Origin: Bacteroidota bacterium | GTDB taxonomy: Bacteria > Bacteroidota > Bacteroidia > Sphingobacteriales > Sphingobacteriaceae | DNA length: 32,693 nt | Direction: 5' to 3' | Assembly: GCA_013288235.1 (NCBI GenBank) | Contig: JABDCF010000040.1 | Span: 349 to 33,041 of the forward strand | Shown here: piece by piece, positions 27,936 to 32,693 of the stretch | Layout: the number at the start of each line of letters is the position of its first letter | How positions within the stretch are numbered: the first letter of the stretch is position 1 | Notes under the pieces: generated by a model | What the model was told of the DNA's origin: nothing | Databases searched by the model: none | What the model saw: only the letters and a program-made list of their open reading frames with translations | Position numbers and translations under genes: made by a program

Positions 27936-29123
27936 TTACATCACCCTGCAAAACAACCCTTTCAAATACTCGCCCTCTGGAAATGATGCCCTCACGGGAT
28001 GATCTTCCGGCTGGCAAAATTGGTGGATAAATTGCACCTGTTTGCCTGCATCCAGAGCCGCCCAGGCCAGTACTTGTTTAAATGTTTCCATATTCATAGC
28101 GCCGGAACAGGAGAAAGTTGCCAATAGACCGCCCTTATTTAGCAATAGCATACCCTGTCGGTTTAAATCTTTGTAAGCCCGGGAAGCTTTATCAAGCGCA
28201 GAACGGGATGGCGCATATTTTGGCGGATCCAGGATGATCATATCAAACATTTCTCCCTCTTCCCTGAATTTTCTGAGCTGTTTGTTTACATCGGATACAA
28301 TGGTGGAAACCTTTTGCTCATCGTACTTATTAAGGGTGACATTTTCTTTCAGGGTATCTACAGCAAGCACCGAACTATCTACGGAGGTAACCGACGTTGC
28401 TCCATTTTGCAAGGCATTTAATGTAAATCCGCCGCTATAACAAAAGCAGTCCAATACCTTTTTGCCTTTGGCGTAGGATGCTGTTATTTTGCGGTTGTCC
28501 CGCTGGTCACAATAAAAGCCTGATTTTTGCCCTTCGGCGATGTTAATGTTATAGATGATACCGTTTTCAATAACCTCAACCCGTTCGGGCGGATGATTGC
28601 CGGCCAACACGATATTTTGTGTTTCCAAGCCCTCATGCCCTCTTGACGATGCATCGCTTTTATCAAAAATGCTTGCTGGTTTTAGCAAAAGCTGTAATTC
28701 ATCGATAATAACCGGCATCATTTTTTCGATGCCCGTAGTTAGTACCTGTACGGCCAGGTGACCCGCATATTTGTCTACGATCAATCCCGGCAGATAATCC
28801 GACTCGCTGAATATTAAACGGCAGGTATTGGTAAAGCCATCGATAAGCAAATTACTGCGACTGGCCACTGCCACTGCTACTTTAACTCTAAACCATTCCT
28901 CATCAACGGCAACACGCTCGTCCCATTCCAGCAAACGCAAGGCCACCCGCGATTGATCATTATAAAAACCATAGGCCATAAATGTGCCTTTAGCATCAAC
29001 AAGCCGTACAATTTCGCCGTTTGCAGGTTTGCCATTTACACTTTCTATGGCTCCCGAAAACACCCAGGGATGGCGGTGCAGCACAGCTTTCTCTTTGCCT
29101 TTTTTTAATATAACATCAATCAT
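27936..29123 (-). CDS. rlmI: Class I rRNA methyltransferase, RlmI-like
   Basis: 395 residues from the ATG at 29123 (MIDVILKKGKEKAVLHRHPWVFSGAI). The frame is open 16 codons upstream, but the family begins with this PUA domain (about 1-75). The Rossmann methyltransferase domain follows: SAM motif I LDCFCYSGGFTLNAL, acidic loop SVDSS, and motif IV ILDPPKYAPS. E. coli RlmI makes m5C1962 in 23S rRNA; family members without a tested target can differ, so specificity is inferred. A loop of about 25 residues (SDASSRGHEGLETQ region) seems an insertion relative to E. coli. It lies 72 bp downstream of dinB on the same strand. Confidence 0.88.
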   Translation of the reverse strand: MIDVILKKGKEKAVLHRHPWVFSGAIESVNGKPANGEIVRLVDAKGTFMAYGFYNDQSRVALRLLEWDERVAVDEEWFRVKVAVAVASRSNLLIDGFTNTCRLIFSESDYLPGLIVDKYAGHLAVQVLTTGIEKMMPVIIDELQLLLKPASIFDKSDASSRGHEGLETQNIVLAGNHPPERVEVIENGIIYNINIAEGQKSGFYCDQRDNRKITASYAKGKKVLDCFCYSGGFTLNALQNGATSVTSVDSSVLAVDTLKENVTLNKYDEQKVSTIVSDVNKQLRKFREEGEMFDMIILDPPKYAPSRSALDKASRAYKDLNRQGMLLLNKGGLLATFSCSGAMNMETFKQVLAWAALDAGKQVQFIHQFCQPEDHPVRASFPEGEYLKGLFCRVM

Positions 29124-29195
29124 GGGGCAAAGGTAATAATACCGTTCAACATCATGCATGGGCAGATGCAATGCATTGCGTCCATACGAAACATC

Positions 29196-30308
29196 TTAAA
29201 ATGGAAACAACTTCAACTGGTCAGTAGGTTTTTCCTCTTTTGGTCTCGTTACAACCTCGCCAAAGTTAGACAGGGAAATACCCAGCAGCCGTATCTTTTT
29301 ATCTTCGGGATTGGTTGCCGCTAATAACCGTTTTGCGGTAGCACATACAGTTTCCAGATCGTTAAAACCAGCCGGAAACGATTGGTTCCTGGTAATCTGT
29401 TTAAAATCGCTGTACTTTATTTTCAGGGTAACGGTACGGCCTTTTAGCTGGTAGGTTTGCAGGCGCGTACAAACTGTATTTGCAATCTTGTCAAGTTCGG
29501 CCTCCATTTCCTCAATGGTGGTAAGGTCATATGGAAAAGTATCTTCGGCAGCCAGTGATTTTGTTTCCCGGTCGGGCTGCACCTCGCGGTTGTCAATCCC
29601 CCGTACTATCTGGTAATAAAATCGCCCAACTTTGCCAAAATGTTTTGTCAGCTCTTCTTCGGCAAGCTTTTTAAGATCTTCGCCTGTGTGCAGGCCCATA
29701 TTCTTCATCTTTTGGGCGGTAACCTTGCCCACGCCGAAAAACTTTTCGACAGGCAGTTTTTCCATAAAAGCTTCGATAGCCGAGGGGCCTATGAAGGTGA
29801 GGCCATCGGGTTTGTTAATATCAGATGCTGTTTTGGCAACAAATTTATTGATGGATATTCCCGCAGATGCCGTTAACTGCAATTCATCTTTTATGGCTTG
29901 CTTTATCTGCTTTGCTATTTCAATAGCCGAGCCAATGTTTAACTTGTCGGTAGTAACATCAAGGTAGGCTTCATCCAATGAAAGCGGCTCAATAAGATAG
30001 GTATAACGGCTGAATATCTCCCGTATCTTTTGCGACGCTTCCTTATAAGCCGGGAACCGCGGGCGCACAAACGTTGCATGAGGACAAAGCTGCAAAGCTT
30101 GCTTCGAAGGCATTGCCGACCTGATCCCAAACTTACGGGCCTCATAGCTGGCCGTAGCCACCACGCCGCCACGTCCTTCCGGCGAGCCGCCTACAACCAG
30201 GGGTATGCCACGGTATTCAGGGTTGTCACGCTGCTCAACAGAGGCATAAAACGCATCCATATCAATATGGATGATCTTACGGTAGGTTTGAACGGGTGAT
30301 TTTTCCAT
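29196..30308 (-). CDS. dinB: DNA polymerase IV
   Basis: Y-family translesion polymerase of 370 residues. The palm carboxylates are Asp16 (IHIDMDAFYASVEQ), Asp112 and Glu113 (PLSLDEAYLDVT). VATASYEARKFGIRSAMP is the fingers signature. The helix-hairpin-helix region GVGKVTAQKMKNMGLHTGEDL and the little-finger domain follow. The protein ends DQLKLFPF, whose QLKLF is the beta-clamp binding motif of Y-family polymerases. It adds nucleotides across damaged DNA and is error-prone. A TATATTTG -7 box lies 38 bp upstream. No LexA box was recognised. Confidence 0.97.
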   Translation of the reverse strand: MEKSPVQTYRKIIHIDMDAFYASVEQRDNPEYRGIPLVVGGSPEGRGGVVATASYEARKFGIRSAMPSKQALQLCPHATFVRPRFPAYKEASQKIREIFSRYTYLIEPLSLDEAYLDVTTDKLNIGSAIEIAKQIKQAIKDELQLTASAGISINKFVAKTASDINKPDGLTFIGPSAIEAFMEKLPVEKFFGVGKVTAQKMKNMGLHTGEDLKKLAEEELTKHFGKVGRFYYQIVRGIDNREVQPDRETKSLAAEDTFPYDLTTIEEMEAELDKIANTVCTRLQTYQLKGRTVTLKIKYSDFKQITRNQSFPAGFNDLETVCATAKRLLAATNPEDKKIRLLGISLSNFGEVVTRPKEEKPTDQLKLFPF

Positions 30309-30345
30309 TTGTAATTTTAGGAGTTATGAAGTTTTGTACCGTTAA

Positions 30346-30353
30346 CAAATATA
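30346..30353 (-). promoter_or_regulatory. dinB -7 element (TATATTTG)
   Basis: Perfect TAnnTTTG match on the minus strand, 38 bp before the dinB ATG. Confidence 0.45.
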
Positions 30354-30426
30354 ATGGCAATACTTATATTTATTACTCGGTCCGGATAGCTCATGGATAC
30401 CTGGTATAATATTCACGATATTTGAA

Positions 30427-30434
30427 TAACTTTG
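30427..30434 (+). promoter_or_regulatory. -7 element (TAACTTTG) of the toxin-antitoxin pair
   Basis: Perfect TAnnTTTG match 26 bp before the antitoxin ATG; no clear -33 element. Confidence 0.5.
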
Positions 30435-30460
30435 TATAAGCAGATTTAAAACTTGTAAAG

Positions 30461-30676
30461 ATGGAACTGATAATTGATTTTGATAATATTAAGGATCCAG
30501 GTAAAAAAGAGTGGTTACTGAATACATTAAAACTTATGGGTATCGGCTACTATGCAACAGAGAAGCCTCAAACGTTGGCTCAGTATGATGAAGACCTTGA
30601 CGCCGGTAATGCTGAAATTGAACAGGGCGATTTTAAAACTGCGGAAAATTTAAAGATTGAAGCCCGAAAATGGTGA
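30461..30676 (+). CDS. Small antitoxin of a ParE/RelE-type pair
   Basis: 71 residues, starting ATG. An N-terminal strand-helix (MELIIDFDNIKDPGKKEWLLNTLKLMGIGY) is followed by QYDEDLDAGNAEIEQGDFKTAENLKIEARKW. That tail, with an acidic helix and a GDFKTAENLK motif, resembles the end of other Bacteroidota antitoxins of this type. No DNA-binding domain of a classical family is obvious in so short a protein. It overlaps the toxin gene by 7 bp, a strong sign of coupled translation. Divergent from dinB. Confidence 0.8.
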   Translation: MELIIDFDNIKDPGKKEWLLNTLKLMGIGYYATEKPQTLAQYDEDLDAGNAEIEQGDFKTAENLKIEARKW

Positions 30677-30960
30677 CAGTCTGGAGCAAAAGGGCAGAGA
30701 CTGAATTGCGGAAAGCCTATTTATATATACAACTTGATTCTTTTCAAAATGCGGAAATTGTAAGGGATGATATTATTGATCTTACCATTGACCTTTGCAA
30801 AAATCCACAAAAACATCCCTTAGATAAATTTAAAAAGGACAACGACGGAACTTGGCGGGCTTTTGAAAAACATCACTATCGTATTTCTTATAGAATTATG
30901 TCAAATCAAATTCGTATCGTACGTTTGCGCCATACCAGCAGATCTCCGTTGAACTTTTGA
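30670..30960 (+). CDS. ParE/RelE superfamily toxin
   Basis: 96 residues with the RelE/ParE fold pattern: VTVWSKRAETELRKAYLYI, a helical hairpin with IVRDDIIDLTIDLCKNPQKHPLDK, then the strand block TWRAFEKHHYRISYRIMSNQIRIVRLRHTSRSPL. The YRISYRI...VRLRHTSR end is typical of the ParE-like branch, whose members inhibit DNA gyrase, whereas RelE members cut mRNA. The sequence alone does not settle which. It is the downstream partner of the 71-residue antitoxin (ATG inside its last codons) and converges on the small secreted-protein gene. Confidence 0.88.
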   Translation: MVTVWSKRAETELRKAYLYIQLDSFQNAEIVRDDIIDLTIDLCKNPQKHPLDKFKKDNDGTWRAFEKHHYRISYRIMSNQIRIVRLRHTSRSPLNF

Positions 30961-30990
30961 CACCCGCTCCCGCAGGTTTTCAATTGCCAA

Positions 30991-31488
30991 CTACTGTGCT
31001 ACATCATAACTCACAACAATTACCGGCAACAAAGTGGTTTCATTTAGGGGCACCTGGTCGTTGGTAACTATCGGTTTGCGGCTGCGGTAATTATCATAAA
31101 CAGCCTTCTGAAGGTCGGGGTTGTCACCTGCCAATGGGTTAAAAACAAAATTGAAAGGGATTATAAAGTCATGCGCCTTTTCACGGTCGGGAATTATCCA
31201 TTTGTGGTTCGATTTTTTTAAAGCATCGATTATAGGAACTGTTAAAACATAGTCATCGGCATAATAAACTACAATTTTTGTGATAATCCCCCGTTCATTG
31301 GCTGTAAATTTAAAAACGGCGGTGCCTACAGCTTTCTTTTGAATAATATCCTCCGAAACGTTTAAGCTATCCTTAAAAAACTGGGTCATCGCTTCTTTAC
31401 CGCCCTGGAACGGGAACGATAATTGCCCCTGCGCCATGCAGCGAACAGATAATAATATGGCAGTTATTAATATTATGCTCTTTTTCAT
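30991..31488 (-). CDS. Small secreted protein with a TonB-C-like domain
   Basis: 165 residues from the ATG at 31488 (MKKSIILITAILLSVRCMAQ), giving a signal peptide that ends MAQ. The central segment GTAVFKFTANERGIITKIVVYYADDY followed by IIDALKKSNHKWIIP and DFIIPFNFVF resembles the TonB C-terminal fold (G-x-V/A-x-x-x-F...G-x-I...W-x-P...P-x-x-F). It has no TonB-like membrane anchor or Pro-rich linker. A stand-alone periplasmic TonB-C-like protein is the best guess; exact function unknown. It follows the THUMP methyltransferase across a 70-bp spacer with AATCAACCCAATC repeats. Confidence 0.6.
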   Translation of the reverse strand: MKKSIILITAILLSVRCMAQGQLSFPFQGGKEAMTQFFKDSLNVSEDIIQKKAVGTAVFKFTANERGIITKIVVYYADDYVLTVPIIDALKKSNHKWIIPDREKAHDFIIPFNFVFNPLAGDNPDLQKAVYDNYRSRKPIVTNDQVPLNETTLLPVIVVSYDVAQ

Positions 31489-31514
31489 TTGGTTAACTTT
31501 TGTAAACAATTGAT

Positions 31515-31555
31515 TCTTTAAACTTAATCAACCCAATCCAACCCAATCAACTAAA
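31515..31555. repeat. AATCAACCCAATC short-period repeat
   Basis: Three near-copies in a row (AATCAACCCAATCCAACCCAATCAACT), the same motif as at 20926-20942 and the complement of that at 18222-18250. Confidence 0.6.
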
Positions 31556-31557
31556 AA

Positions 31558-32693
31558 CTATTCTTTCGGTTCCCTTTTGCTGCCGGTATACAATTCATAT
31601 TCCAACAGGCGGCAATCAAGCTTACCATTATAAAATTCAATACGCCTTGCAGCGGCTAAACCTATTTTTTTTGCCAGATCGGGGTTGCCGGTAAAAACAT
31701 AACCCCGGTAACCCAGGCAATCTTTCTTCAAAAAATCGCCTATTCGCTTATACGTTATCTCTAGTTTGGTGTGTACACCCAGGCGCTCACCATATTCGGG
31801 GTTAAACATTACCACTCCCGGCTCTTCGGGTACAGGCGTATCTGCAAAGTCACAAACGCTAAATTCTATTAAATGTTCTACACCGGCTGTTTTTGCATTT
31901 TTTTGGGCAATGTCAACCGCGTCTTCGGATATATCGGTAGCGATGATCCTAAACCCTGTTTCTTTCTTTGCCTTATCCTTTAACTTTCTCCGTTCGGTAA
32001 AAAATACAGTTTCATCATAGCCCATAATGTGCATAAAACCGTAGTTCATCCTGAAAAGGCCAGGGCATTTATCGGTAGCCAGCAGTGCTGCCTCAATGGC
32101 CAGCGTGCCCGAGCCGCACATGGGGTTAATAAAAGTGCTCTTTCTATCCCACCGTGTAGCCATAATAGTTGAAGCGGCCAGCGCCTCAAGCATCGGCGCT
32201 TTACCCGGAATTTTGCGATAGCTATGTTTGGCAAGCGTCTCGCCTGATGTATCTAAAAATATGTCGGCTTCGTTGTCCTGCCAGTATAAATGGACAAGCG
32301 TTTTATTTACTTCGGCGCCGGAGTTTGGCCTTAATCCTTTAACAGATTTTATTCTGTCGGCTATGGCGTCCTTAACCTTTACGTTAGCATAAAGCGGGGT
32401 AAGTATATGCTCATTGTTAACGTTTGACGAAACCGAGAAATAGCCGGTAAAGTCAATAAGCTTTTCCCATTCAATTTTAACCAGCTCATCGTAAAGCTCT
32501 TGCGGATCGACAGCATTAAAACTTTTTATTAAATACAAAACCTGGCTTGCGCAACGCAAATTAAGGTTTAACGCGATAGTATCTGTAACGGTGCCCAAAA
32601 GCTCGACCCCGGTTTGAAAAACACGAACGGGTTTATAGCCTAACGCTTCAACTTCCTGCTGAAGGTATGATGACAACCTTTTATTACAGGTAA
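31558..32693 (-). CDS. THUMP-domain class I rRNA methyltransferase (RlmL-like), 5' end cut by the window
   Basis: 378 codons are inside the window and the frame stays open to its edge (…TCNKRLSSYLQQEVEALG). The first helix of the family is incomplete, so the true start lies outside; a TTG at 32676 is not a credible start. The THUMP RNA-binding region covers about residues 40-150 of the visible part. The methyltransferase domain has SAM motif I FINPMCGSGTLAIEAALLA, acidic loop IATDISEDAV, and motif IV FNPEYGERLG (the family more often has NPPYGER). E. coli RlmL makes m2G2445 in 23S rRNA; shared specificity is inferred. It ends with LLEYELYTGSK. Confidence 0.88.
   Translation of the reverse strand, partial: TCNKRLSSYLQQEVEALGYKPVRVFQTGVELLGTVTDTIALNLNLRCASQVLYLIKSFNAVDPQELYDELVKIEWEKLIDFTGYFSVSSNVNNEHILTPLYANVKVKDAIADRIKSVKGLRPNSGAEVNKTLVHLYWQDNEADIFLDTSGETLAKHSYRKIPGKAPMLEALAASTIMATRWDRKSTFINPMCGSGTLAIEAALLATDKCPGLFRMNYGFMHIMGYDETVFFTERRKLKDKAKKETGFRIIATDISEDAVDIAQKNAKTAGVEHLIEFSVCDFADTPVPEEPGVVMFNPEYGERLGVHTKLEITYKRIGDFLKKDCLGYRGYVFTGNPDLAKKIGLAAARRIEFYNGKLDCRLLEYELYTGSKREPKE

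Noticed and set aside
29124..29171. 16-codon upstream extension of the RlmI-like gene
   Set aside because: The PUA domain starts at the ATG at 29123; the extension has no counterpart in the family.
30309..30460. LexA box before dinB
   Set aside because: I looked for a dyad operator of LexA type and saw none convincing; only -7 elements on both strands were found.

Overview
The window looks like chromosomal DNA from a Bacteroidota bacterium, most likely Sphingobacteriaceae (Mucilaginibacter/Pedobacter-like). Several signs agree: 16S rRNA sequence of that type, promoters of the form TTTG-N19-TAnnTTTG, a GLPGLI protein paired with a large outer-membrane beta-barrel, a PorD-like protein, an omega-like RNA polymerase subunit and a BamD lipoprotein, and few clear Shine-Dalgarno sites. 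Genus is inference. Almost all protein genes read on the minus strand; the 16S-tRNA-23S-5S operon, a phosphodiesterase gene and one toxin-antitoxin pair read on the plus strand.

1-12.1 kb: a 320-bp element with near-perfect 70-bp inverted ends and two inner REP-like hairpins sits beside recN. Upstream of recN is a membrane-protease signalling cassette read as blaI, M56 protease B, M56 protease A, and a protease-less third paralog. All three large proteins end in the same 23-residue helical repeat. BlaI is preceded by three evenly spaced palindromes that cover its probable promoter. Then come a VapBC pair, porD and coaBC (4-nt overlap), and an rpoZ-bamD pair. The bamD-rpoZ-coaBC-porD-recN group is usually compact in this phylum, so the cassette plus VapBC looks like an insertion between porD and recN.

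12.1-18.9 kb: a complete rRNA operon with two matched promoters, 16S, tRNA-Ile(GAT), tRNA-Ala(TGC), 23S and 5S. Leader and trailer sequences can pair across 16S and across 23S, as RNase III stems do. A terminator follows 5S, and then a decayed second copy of 5S plus terminator.

18.9-32.7 kb: housekeeping and accessory genes. These are an Asp/Glu-type racemase, a degenerate receiver-like protein, pirin, a Crp/Fnr regulator, a GDPD-like phosphodiesterase, an OmdA-domain protein, the GLPGLI/beta-barrel pair, a GH25 muramidase, an RlmI-like methyltransferase, DNA polymerase IV, a ParE/RelE-type toxin-antitoxin pair, a small secreted TonB-C-like protein, and a THUMP rRNA methyltransferase cut by the window end.

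A recurring theme is that many spacers are built from short-period, low-complexity repeats, each spacer with its own motif and most folding into long imperfect hairpins. The most unusual biology is the M56/BlaI cassette with its shared repeat and visibly decapitated paralog.
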